DNA of 7,812 bases from JBGTHB01 sp041746415. Its GTDB lineage: Bacteria; Pseudomonadota; Gammaproteobacteria; Coxiellales; Coxiellaceae. The notes under the pieces are model-generated. The model was given only the letters and a program-made list of their open reading frames with translations. It was not told where the DNA came from and searched no databases. The stretch covers positions 1 through 7,812 of the forward strand of contig JBGTHB010000113.1 in NCBI GenBank assembly GCA_041746415.1, given 5' to 3'. Of the stretch, positions 1 through 5,972 are shown in pieces. Every line of letters begins with the position of its first letter. Within the stretch, counting starts at the first letter, position 1. The position numbers and the translations under genes were made by a program.

Positions 1-111
1 AAACAAAAAATATTTGAATATATTGAAGTGTTCTATAATCGCAAGCGATTGCATTCTGCTAATGATTATTACTCTCCTGAGCAATATGAAGCACGCAGAA
101 GATTTAATTAA
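1..111 (+). CDS. IS3-family transposase (OrfB), C-terminal fragment cut by window edge
   Basis: Reading frame 1 is open from the first base to the TAA at 109-111 and gives 36 residues. They include FEYIEVFYNRKRLHS followed by SPEQYEARR, the characteristic end of IS3-family DDE transposases (OrfB), the part of the integrase core just after the catalytic Glu. The catalytic residues lie outside the window. The rest of the element is off the left edge, so intactness cannot be judged. The stop is followed within a few bases by a sequence that looks like the element's right terminal repeat. The family call is firm; the subgroup is not determined. Confidence 0.9.
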   Translation, partial: KQKIFEYIEVFYNRKRLHSANDYYSPEQYEARRRFN

Positions 112-116
112 AAATA

Positions 117-141
117 TGTTCGGAAAAGTGTTGCCACATCA
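117..141 (+). mobile_element. Right terminal inverted repeat of the IS3-family element (element end about base 141)
   Basis: Just after the transposase stop lies a GC-richer stretch containing CGGAAAAGTGTTG and ending CACATCA. IS3-family elements end in ...CA (and begin TG...), and inverted repeats of about 25 bp of this general type sit at this distance from the orfB stop. The exact last base is uncertain because CA also occurs at 135-136 and 137-138. The left end is outside the window, so the repeat pair and the target-site duplication cannot be confirmed. Confidence 0.6.
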
Positions 142-146
142 TTGCT

Positions 147-155
147 TGCTATACT
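147..155 (+). promoter_or_regulatory. Candidate extended -10 promoter for the itaconate-type operon
   Basis: TGCTATACT is a TGn-TATAAT-like extended -10 (5 of 6 in the hexamer). It lies about 40 bases upstream of the first gene's ATG and only about 6 bases outside the presumed IS end. No good -35 lies at 16-18 bp; any -35 contact would fall inside the IS terminal repeat. This is the only convincing promoter element seen ahead of the operon. Start of transcription would be about 161-163. Confidence 0.4.
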
Positions 156-193
156 AAACTAACAATCAATAAGTACTTTATTGGAGTTTAGTA
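152..193 (+). promoter_or_regulatory. 9-bp inverted repeat flanking the leader and overlapping the RBS of the first operon gene
   Basis: TACTAAACT at 152-160 is a perfect inverted copy of AGTTTAGTA at 185-193, with a 24-base spacer. The right arm takes in the last two bases of the GGAG ribosome binding site (183-186) and stops two bases before the ATG. The left arm overlaps the -10 motif. It could be a paired operator, or an RBS-masking hairpin in transcripts that start further upstream, for example from the IS. A transcript starting at about 162 would lack the left arm, so the hairpin would not form in it. Confidence 0.4.
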
Positions 194-194
194 A

Positions 195-1037
195 ATGGAT
201 TTATCCATCGTGCGGACAATGCTATTTACACCAGCCAATAGGCCAGAACGTTTTGCAAAAGCAAAACAAGCCGGGGCAGACGGACTCGTTATTGATTTAG
301 AAGATGCTATCCCGTTGGCGGATAAAGCTGCCGCTAGAGAAATCGCTTTTGATTATTTGAAAACGCATCCATTAAATTCAGATTTTTTAGTTACGTTACG
401 AATTAACAGCATTAAAACCGCTGCCGGTTTAAATGACTTATTAGCATTAATAAATTCTGAAATACATATTGACGCTCTGGTGTTACCGAAAGTAGAGCAT
501 GCGCAAGAAATCATTCTTTACCAAACACATTTAGCGCAAATGAATGTGCCGTTTATTGCATTAATCGAAACAGCGCGTGGGCTATACAATGCAGTTGAAA
601 TTGCAAACAGCAGCAAAAATGTACGTGCGCTTGTTTTTGGCGGTGGCGATTTAGCCGCTGACTTGGGTGCCGCTCTTGAGTGGGAACCTATGTTAATGGC
701 ACGTTCTTTGGTGGTGCAAGCTGCTGCGAGTGCAGGCATAGTTGCAATCGATGTGCCTTATTTAAAATTAAATGGTTTAGATGATGCGGAATTAATTAAT
801 GAAACCAAAAAAGTTAAAGCGTTGGGCTACACTGGAAAATTTGCCATTCATCCAAGCCATTTGCAAACGATCATAGATACATTTACACCCTCTGCAGATG
901 AAATAAAACAAGCGAAACGGGTAGTGGCACTGTATGAAAAGTCAGGCGGTGAGGCATGTGAAATTGATGGAAAAATGATTGATGTACCTATTTACCGATC
1001 TGCAAAACGCATTGTTGAGCTTGCGGCTAAAATTTAA
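195..1037 (+). CDS. ccl: CitE-like (HpcH/HpaI family) lyase, probable (S)-citramalyl-CoA lyase
   Basis: This 280-residue TIM-barrel lyase probably cleaves citramalyl-CoA to acetyl-CoA and pyruvate, the last step of itaconate degradation. Family motifs appear in order: RTMLFTPANRPERF at 7-20, VIDLEDAIP at 32-40, LRIN at 68-71, LPKVE at 97-101, IETARGL at 124-130 with Mg-ligand candidate E125, GGGDLAADLG at 149-158 with metal-ligand candidate D152, and AIHPSHLQTI near 217-226. Length matches stand-alone CitE-like lyases. The start is supported by GGAG eight bases upstream. A MaoC-like hydratase starts 12 bp downstream and a CoA-transferase follows, which favours citramalyl-CoA over citryl-CoA; no citrate lyase alpha or gamma genes are present. 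A malyl- or methylmalyl-CoA lyase remains possible. Family assignment is certain; substrate is inferred from context. Confidence 0.85.
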   Translation: MDLSIVRTMLFTPANRPERFAKAKQAGADGLVIDLEDAIPLADKAAAREIAFDYLKTHPLNSDFLVTLRINSIKTAAGLNDLLALINSEIHIDALVLPKVEHAQEIILYQTHLAQMNVPFIALIETARGLYNAVEIANSSKNVRALVFGGGDLAADLGAALEWEPMLMARSLVVQAAASAGIVAIDVPYLKLNGLDDAELINETKKVKALGYTGKFAIHPSHLQTIIDTFTPSADEIKQAKRVVALYEKSGGEACEIDGKMIDVPIYRSAKRIVELAAKI

Positions 1038-1049
1038 TGAGGAGTAGCT

Positions 1050-2111
1050 ATGTCATCTTATAAAGCTTACATCAAAATAGCTGAAAATCATTATCGCGAG
1101 CAATATGGATTAAGTTTTGAGGAGTTTGAGAAAAATCAAAAATTCAAACATCGTCCAGGCGTTACGATTAGTCAGCAAGATAATAAAGATGAAGCGCTAG
1201 ATACAATCAATAATGCACAGCTTCATTATGACGCTCACTACGCAAGTTTTACCGAATGGAAGCATTGTTTGGGTGTTAGCACGCTCACGTTGCAAAATAT
1301 CATGGGCATGACCTGGAAAACGTTTAGCAAAAAGAAATTGATTATTTCATACAAAAATATCGCAATGACTCACCCCGTATTTGGCGGAGATACACTCTAT
1401 GCTGAATCTGAAATCATTGATAAAGAAGAATACATCCATGATGCAGATGTTGGATTGTTGACTGTGCAAACTACAGCATTCAATCAAGAAAATAGTGTTG
1501 TAGCTAAAGTACTATATAAAATTTTAATTTATAAAAAAGGCAAGCACCCGCTTGATTCAGATTTGCCAAAAGAAGCGTTCAACTTTGAGGGCAAAAAGTT
1601 TTTAGCCTATAGGCAACTTGAAGATGGCTTCTATATAGAGCAAGTAGGGTTTTATTATGAAGATTTACTAGTGGGCGAGCTTTATGAGCATCGTCCTGCT
1701 AAAACGTTTACTGCCGATGAAAATCGAGCGCATGTATTGCGCGCGCTCGAATGGAATCCTCAATATTCAAATAGCGATTACATTGAAAAGTATTTAGCAG
1801 GTAATATGGTAATTAATGAAACTTTTTTAATTGGCGCTATCACAGCTTTGACTACGCGCACTTTTGGCAGAGTAGTGGCTAATTTGCAATGGAAAGATAT
1901 TGAGTTGGCAACACCTGTTTTTGCTGGTGATACTGTTTACTGCCAATCAGAAATTGTTTCTAAGCGTGAGTCAAAATCGCGTCCTGCACAAGGTATTATT
2001 GAAAGTAAAACACAAGCGTTTAACCAAAATGGCAAGTTAGTGTGTGTCTATGAAAGGCATTTTTTAGTTTATAAAAAGGGGCTGGGTCCGTACAAATCTG
2101 CCGGATATTAA
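1050..2111 (+). CDS. ich: Double-hotdog MaoC-like hydratase, probable itaconyl-CoA (or mesaconyl-CoA) hydratase
   Basis: This 353-residue protein is made of two MaoC-like hotdog repeats exactly 180 residues apart. HPVFGGDTLYAESEI (108-122) matches TPVFAGDTVYCQSEI (288-302), KHRPG (33-37) matches EHRPA (213-217), and ILIYKKG (158-164) matches FLVYKKG (338-344). The first half carries N55-A-Q-L-H59-Y-D61, resembling the NP-x-H-x-D active-site signature of (R)-hydratases. The equivalent second-half positions are Y239 and N241. The expected role is adding water to itaconyl-CoA to give citramalyl-CoA, in the cytoplasm. TGAGGAG at 1038-1044 is a strong RBS, and the gene starts 12 bp after the lyase stop, so they are one transcript. 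Tandem MaoC proteins also hydrate mesaconyl-CoA, so mesaconate is the main alternative substrate. Confidence 0.8.
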   Translation: MSSYKAYIKIAENHYREQYGLSFEEFEKNQKFKHRPGVTISQQDNKDEALDTINNAQLHYDAHYASFTEWKHCLGVSTLTLQNIMGMTWKTFSKKKLIISYKNIAMTHPVFGGDTLYAESEIIDKEEYIHDADVGLLTVQTTAFNQENSVVAKVLYKILIYKKGKHPLDSDLPKEAFNFEGKKFLAYRQLEDGFYIEQVGFYYEDLLVGELYEHRPAKTFTADENRAHVLRALEWNPQYSNSDYIEKYLAGNMVINETFLIGAITALTTRTFGRVVANLQWKDIELATPVFAGDTVYCQSEIVSKRESKSRPAQGIIESKTQAFNQNGKLVCVYERHFLVYKKGLGPYKSAGY

Positions 2112-2141
2112 TTGAGTGATGGTTTTCACTAAGGAATATAA

Positions 2142-3458
2142 ATGTCATACCAATCAGAATATCAAACTAAATTAATGTCAGCCGAAGAGGCAATTGGTTT
2201 AATAGCAAAGCGTGGCAATATTGGTTTGGGAATGGCGGCAAGTGAGCCACCAGCTCTGTTAAAGGCATTAGAACAACGGTTGCAAAAACAAACTTTGGAA
2301 GAGCTCAAAGTTTATTATATGCACTCTGAGGAAGCGGCACATAACACTATTTTAAAATATGAATATATGAATGTTATAAAACCGCATCCATTTTACATGG
2401 GACCTATTGAAAGAGATTTAACAAAACAAGCATTAACAGAACAAAAAAAAGTTATTTATTACATGCCGGGAAACTTTAGTGATGTTCCAAGAATTTTAAC
2501 AGAATATATTAAGTTGGATGCATTTATTGTTATGGTGTCGCCAATGGATAAGGCAGGATTTTTTAGTTGTGGCACCAATGGCGATTACACTATTCCGGCA
2601 GGGCGTGCGAGTAAAAATTTAATTGTTGAAGTTAATCCAAACATGCCAAGAGTATTTGGTGACTGTAGTTTTCATATATCAGAAATAGCAGCCATTGTTG
2701 AAAATAAATCAGCTCTCGTTGAGTTGCCAGCTAAACCAGAAAATGAATTGGATCGCAAAATAGGTGAGACAATTGTGGATATGGTTGACGATCGCGCCAC
2801 AGTGCAATTTGGTATTGGTGGAGTGCCAAATGCGGTATGTTCAGCCTTAATCAATCATAAAGATCTCGGTGTTCACAGTGAATTAATGGGGTCTGGTTTG
2901 GCGCAACTTATTCAATCTGGAGCTGTGACAAATCGCTATAAAAATATCAATAAACATAAAAATGTTTACACAATTGCGCTGGGCGATAAGGCGATGTACG
3001 ATTTTCTCGATAACAATTCAAGCATGGAATGCTATTCAGTAGATTACGTTAATGACCCCTATGTTATAAGCAAAAATGACAGGGTTGTATCAATTAATTC
3101 TTTTGTTGAAGTGGATTTAACTGGCCAGGTAAATGCTGAGTTTTTGAAAGGTAGACAATTTAGCGCACCAGGCGGTCAACTGGATTTTGTGCGCGGATCT
3201 CAATTATCAAAAGGCGGCAAGTCAATATTAACAGCGTATTCCACAGCAAGTGGCGGCAAATTTTCACGTATTGTGCCGCGTATTGTTGGCCCCACTACCG
3301 ACCCACGAGTAGATACTCAATATATTGTAACTGAATATGGCGCCGTCAATTTGCGAGGTAAATCAACTACTGAAAGAGCATTGGCGCTGATTGAAATAGC
3401 GCATCCTGATTTCAGGGCTGAGCTAACGGCTACGGCGAAAAAACTTGGGTATATTTGA
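2142..3458 (+). CDS. ict: Acetyl-CoA hydrolase/transferase family (family I) CoA-transferase, probable itaconate CoA-transferase
   Basis: This 438-residue protein is of the 4-hydroxybutyrate CoA-transferase/RipA type. It has a first Rossmann-like half (MVSPMDKAGFFSCG at 131-144, GRASKNLIVEVN at 154-165) and a second half with VQFGIGGVPNA at 221-231. HSELMGSGL at 245-253 holds E247, the likely catalytic Glu that forms the CoA thioester. Late motifs are SAPGGQLDFVRG (341-352), VTEYGAVNLRGK (396-407) and the terminal AHPDFR (420-425). Length is typical of the family. It would activate itaconate, probably with succinyl-CoA, to itaconyl-CoA. AAGGA at 2131-2135 is the RBS. The 30-bp gap after the hydratase holds a small hairpin (AGTGA 2115-2119 with TCACT 2126-2130). 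Order here is lyase-hydratase-transferase, whereas Yersinia ripABC runs transferase-hydratase-lyase. Substrate is inferred from the neighbours. Confidence 0.82.
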   Translation: MSYQSEYQTKLMSAEEAIGLIAKRGNIGLGMAASEPPALLKALEQRLQKQTLEELKVYYMHSEEAAHNTILKYEYMNVIKPHPFYMGPIERDLTKQALTEQKKVIYYMPGNFSDVPRILTEYIKLDAFIVMVSPMDKAGFFSCGTNGDYTIPAGRASKNLIVEVNPNMPRVFGDCSFHISEIAAIVENKSALVELPAKPENELDRKIGETIVDMVDDRATVQFGIGGVPNAVCSALINHKDLGVHSELMGSGLAQLIQSGAVTNRYKNINKHKNVYTIALGDKAMYDFLDNNSSMECYSVDYVNDPYVISKNDRVVSINSFVEVDLTGQVNAEFLKGRQFSAPGGQLDFVRGSQLSKGGKSILTAYSTASGGKFSRIVPRIVGPTTDPRVDTQYIVTEYGAVNLRGKSTTERALALIEIAHPDFRAELTATAKKLGYI

Positions 3459-3472
3459 TTTGAACTTATTCA

Positions 3473-3497
3473 TATAGGGCCCAAAATGGCTGCTATA
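3473..3497 (+). terminator. Candidate weak terminator hairpin after the CoA-transferase
   Basis: TATAGGGCC (3473-3481) pairs with GGCT-G-CTATA (3488-3497) through nine base pairs including one G-U, with a single bulged G and a CAAAAT loop. It lies 14 bases past the stop codon. Only three Ts follow it (3499-3501), so intrinsic termination would be weak; it could instead protect the 3' end of the message. Confidence 0.35.
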
Positions 3498-3608
3498 GTT
3501 TCATGAAAGAGTTTGACTCATAAAGAAAGAACAGGCTGTGATGTTGAATCTTCGTGAATATTAGAACAATAGTATTAATGTTAGGTAATAGGGCAAAGGA
3601 GTTAGAGT

Positions 3609-3966
3609 ATGTCTAAAATTACAATAGGTGATTATTTATTATTACGGCTTCAAGAAATGCAGATTGCACATATTTTTGGTGTGCCTGGCGATTACAATTT
3701 AGGCTTTCTCGATCAAATTAGTGACCATCCTGGTATTGAGTTGGATAGGCACTTGTAATGAATTAAATGGCGTGTATGCAAGTGATGGTTATGCACGCAT
3801 AAGAGGTGCGGCTGCGATACTTACAACATTTGGTGTGGGGGAACTCAGTGCGATTAATGGCATAGCAGGTGCTTATGCGGAATATGTGCCAGTCGTTCAT
3901 ATTGTTGGTATGCCATCTACCCAGGTTCAAGAAAATGAATCAATTGTCCATCACAAATACAACTAA
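3609..3966 (+). pseudogene. Remnant of thiamine-diphosphate 2-keto-acid decarboxylase (pyruvate/indolepyruvate decarboxylase family), frameshifted and truncated
   Basis: An ATG at 3609 with a good RBS (AAAGGAG, 3595-3601) opens a frame reading MSKITIGDYLLLRLQEM then HIFGVPGDYNLGFLDQI, the N-terminus of PDC/IpdC enzymes. It ends at TAA 3756-3758. Removing one T at 3741-3742 restores the family sequence: WIGTCNELNG, YASDGYARIRGAAA, TTFGVGELSAINGIAGAYAE, VPVVHIVGMPSTQVQENES. Thus an insertion sits just before the conserved catalytic-Glu motif (TCNEL). Homology then stops at IVHH (about 3954), and an unrelated KYN plus stop follows. Only about 115 of roughly 550 residues remain, and the central and cofactor-binding C-terminal domains are gone. 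Which 2-keto acid it once used cannot be told. No mobile element is visible at the break. Confidence 0.9.
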
Positions 3967-3997
3967 TTTTCAATGAATTACATTTCTGTCACGAATT

Positions 3998-4651
3998 CTA
4001 ATAATTAGCATCCCATTCTGACTGAAATTCATCCAAAAACTTCAGCATGAAATCTTGCTTTTTTTGGGCCAATTGTTTTGCCGTTTCAGTATTCATTCTG
4101 TCTTTTAGTAGTAATAATTTTTCATGAAAATGGTTTATTGTACTGCTTTGATTTTTTTTATATTCATCGAATGAATTATGCAGGGTTGGCTTGGTGTTTG
4201 GTGTGTGCATAGGCCTTCCTTTATGCCCGCCATAAGCAAATGTTCTGCCGATACCAATAGCGCCTATCGCATCCAAACGGTCTGCGTCTTGCACGATCAT
4301 CGCTTCTAATGTTTTTGTTTCTGACGCAACATTGGCACCTTTGAATGAAGTTGTTTTGATGATCTCGCAAACTGAAGTTTTTATATCATTTTCAATATTT
4401 AATTGTGTTAGCCAGATTTCAGCTTCTTTTGCGCCTGCATTTTCATCTCCTCCATTAAATTTCCAATCTGCTATGTCATGGAGTAGTGCAGCTAACTCCA
4501 CGATTAATAAATTTGCATTTTCTTTCAAAGCAATAAATTTGGCAATTTTCCAGACTCGATAAACATGCCACCAATCATGACCTGTTGCGTCGTCACCTAA
4601 GATTTTTTCCACATGTTTTTTTGTTGCTTCTATTATTGAGTCATTATTCAT
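3998..4651 (-). CDS. HD-domain phosphohydrolase, YedJ/YpgQ-like
   Basis: This 217-residue soluble protein has the HD metal-binding set: H25/H29 in GHDWWHVYRVW (24-34), H58-D59 in LLHDIADWKF (56-65), and D122/D124 in VQDADRLDAIGAIG (120-133), followed by RTFAYGG. This is the pattern of E. coli YedJ and Bacillus YpgQ, metal-dependent HD hydrolases; YpgQ is reported to act on nucleotide triphosphates. The true substrate here is unknown. The length fits the family. The gene begins 20 bp after the SAHH-like gene's stop on the same strand, so co-transcription is likely. No Shine-Dalgarno is seen upstream of the ATG, which suggests translational coupling or weak initiation. The next in-frame Met is residue 118, beyond the HD motif, so the start stands. 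It converges with the decarboxylase remnant 31 bp away. Confidence 0.85.
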   Translation of the reverse strand: MNNDSIIEATKKHVEKILGDDATGHDWWHVYRVWKIAKFIALKENANLLIVELAALLHDIADWKFNGGDENAGAKEAEIWLTQLNIENDIKTSVCEIIKTTSFKGANVASETKTLEAMIVQDADRLDAIGAIGIGRTFAYGGHKGRPMHTPNTKPTLHNSFDEYKKNQSSTINHFHEKLLLLKDRMNTETAKQLAQKKQDFMLKFLDEFQSEWDANY

Positions 4652-4671
4652 ATTGGTATTGTTAATTTTGT

Positions 4672-5871
4672 TTATGCTAAATTTTTTTTTAGAGAGGGCG
4701 TTACTTCTGTGAAGTTGGCATCATAACTTAGTTTATAGCGGCCTGTTTGAGTATCGCAAAATTGTTGTAGCCAACTCGAAGCTAAAAAATCTCTCATTTT
4801 TGATGTGGTTTCAAATAATCCCTTCTGATCTCTTAAGGAGATTAGCAATTTGATTGCTAAGATTATTTCTGATTGAGCCAATGCTAGAATAGGACCAATA
4901 ACGGCGCCATCAATAAAATTAATTGGCTTCCCACTGGCAGCTAAAAAAATGCATTGTGTGCTGTTTTCATAGCAGTCGAGGGTTGTAGTAACTTTTGTTT
5001 TTTTATAATTTTTTTCTAAATAAGCTAAGTCAAACTCAATGTCCTTTGAGCTACAGCTTATCAAAAGAACGCCTGATTTGAGTAATTTGAATTCATCACC
5101 TTTTATTGAATAATTTGCAGTTGCGCCATAAATTATTTCAGCATTTTTTAATGCGCTCTCTTTATCTGGAGCCTCGAATCCTTCGCTAATAGCCTGTATG
5201 CGCCTTGTAGGTTCTTTATCATAAACAACTGCAGGGCAGTGATGTCTTAGCAGTGAGTGTGAAACGCCTCGACCAACTTTGCCGAATCCTATGGTTAATG
5301 ATCTCTTTCCCTCAATCGGGAATCCATTGGTTCGTAGCAATTTTTCAGTTGAATAGATGCATGATGCGCCAATAAGAAAATCTTCAGTTTGCTTCAGGCT
5401 GCTTCTTGCTATTGATATGACTGGACATGGCAGTGTTTCTGAATACTTGTCATATTGGCGATGTCCGGCTTCGGTATCTTCAATTACACCAATAAGTTTG
5501 TCACTCAGAATTTTACGAAGTGAGGTTAGAGCTGGCGCAAAATAACCACCAATTTCCAAAATAATTACAGGCAGGCTTGAATCAATATTTTTTGCGACTA
5601 ATTGTGTTAGAAAATTTTGATCATAGAGTTGGTCTAACGATGGAGTGACTACATTGAATGATTTGTTTAGGGTTTCGTGTGTAGTATGGTTTATTGAGTA
5701 TGGAATGCCAATAATGAGCATGATCGGTGAGATATTTTCTATAGCCTCCAAAAACTCTGGCCTGTCTTCAAGGAGGTGGGTGAGCACAATAAACTGAGCA
5801 TTAATTTGTGGAATAGATTTAGTTATGGTGGTGAAATAGTCGAGCCGTTGTTGTGCCAGTAAGCTTTTCAT
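4672..5871 (-). CDS. Divergent S-adenosylhomocysteine hydrolase-like NAD-binding protein
   Basis: This 399-residue protein aligns by eye with AdoHcy hydrolases. VIILEIGGYFA (102-112) sits where the family has DDGGD, and GVIEDTEAGHRQY (128-140) matches the EETTTG-V-RLY segment. K160-QTE-D164 followed by FLIG preserves the K-x3-D spacing of the catalytic Lys/Asp. The nucleotide fold shows GFGKVGRG (195-202), an acid D218 ending beta-2, and ISCSSKDIEFDL at 271-282. It departs from canonical enzymes. The position of the catalytic His in GHFD-x-E-I-D is Ser275 here. The C-terminal K...YRY tail that completes the partner's NAD site is absent. It is also shorter than the usual 430-470 residues. It may use a different thioether or act non-catalytically. 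No strong RBS precedes the ATG. A run of nine Ts at 4682-4690 sits in the last codons, so the extreme C-terminus is slippage-prone. Family call fairly firm, activity uncertain. Confidence 0.72.
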   Translation of the reverse strand: MKSLLAQQRLDYFTTITKSIPQINAQFIVLTHLLEDRPEFLEAIENISPIMLIIGIPYSINHTTHETLNKSFNVVTPSLDQLYDQNFLTQLVAKNIDSSLPVIILEIGGYFAPALTSLRKILSDKLIGVIEDTEAGHRQYDKYSETLPCPVISIARSSLKQTEDFLIGASCIYSTEKLLRTNGFPIEGKRSLTIGFGKVGRGVSHSLLRHHCPAVVYDKEPTRRIQAISEGFEAPDKESALKNAEIIYGATANYSIKGDEFKLLKSGVLLISCSSKDIEFDLAYLEKNYKKTKVTTTLDCYENSTQCIFLAASGKPINFIDGAVIGPILALAQSEIILAIKLLISLRDQKGLFETTSKMRDFLASSWLQQFCDTQTGRYKLSYDANFTEVTPSLKKNLA

Positions 5872-5908
5872 TATTCTGCGCCGCGCTTCTCAGTCATTAC
5901 AGCTGAAT

Positions 5909-5917
5909 ATATTAACA
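5909..5917 (-). promoter_or_regulatory. Candidate extended -10 for the SAHH-like/HD gene pair
   Basis: On the minus strand the 101-bp gap between the 444-aa gene and the SAHH-like gene contains TGTTAATAT, a TGn extended -10 with TAATAT (5 of 6). It lies about 38 bases upstream of the SAHH-like ATG. No consensus -35 is present. Read-through from the 444-aa gene is also possible because no terminator hairpin is evident in the gap. Confidence 0.3.
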
Positions 5918-5972
5918 CGGTTATTCTAGGTTTATATCTATGAAAGATTTTAGCTGAGCATTTAATTTATAC

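Noticed and set aside
518..739. Antisense open frame of 73 codons inside the CitE-like lyase gene
   Set aside because: It lies wholly opposite a well-supported gene, has no RBS or family resemblance, and mirrors the coding periodicity of the sense gene.
195..1037. Citrate lyase beta subunit as the identity of the first operon gene
   Set aside because: Genuine citrate lyase loci also carry alpha, acyl-carrier gamma and CitC/X/G genes. Here the neighbours are a hydratase and a CoA-transferase, which fit a free CoA-thioester lyase.
2672..2854. Antisense open frame of 60 codons inside the CoA-transferase gene
   Set aside because: It is short, overlaps a conserved region of the sense gene, and has no start signals or recognisable protein features.
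3513..3575. Promoter for the decarboxylase remnant (TTGACT at 3513 or TTGAAT at 3544)
   Set aside because: Neither has an acceptable -10 at 16-18 bases, so no promoter is claimed.
3721..3966. Reading the second half of the decarboxylase remnant as an independent small gene
   Set aside because: Its sequence is the direct continuation of the decarboxylase N-terminus in the shifted frame, and there is no RBS or start of its own; it belongs to the pseudogene.
3967..3997. Possible bidirectional terminator between the decarboxylase remnant and the HD gene
   Set aside because: Only a 5-bp AATT-rich pairing with a long loop and no T-tract was found, too weak to call.
4332..4562. Plus-strand open frame of 76 codons opposite the HD-hydrolase gene
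   Set aside because: It is a shadow of the HD motif region, and the sense protein is clearly the real product.
5357..5545. Plus-strand open frame of 62 codons opposite the SAHH-like gene
   Set aside because: It is fully contained in the sense gene with no independent evidence.
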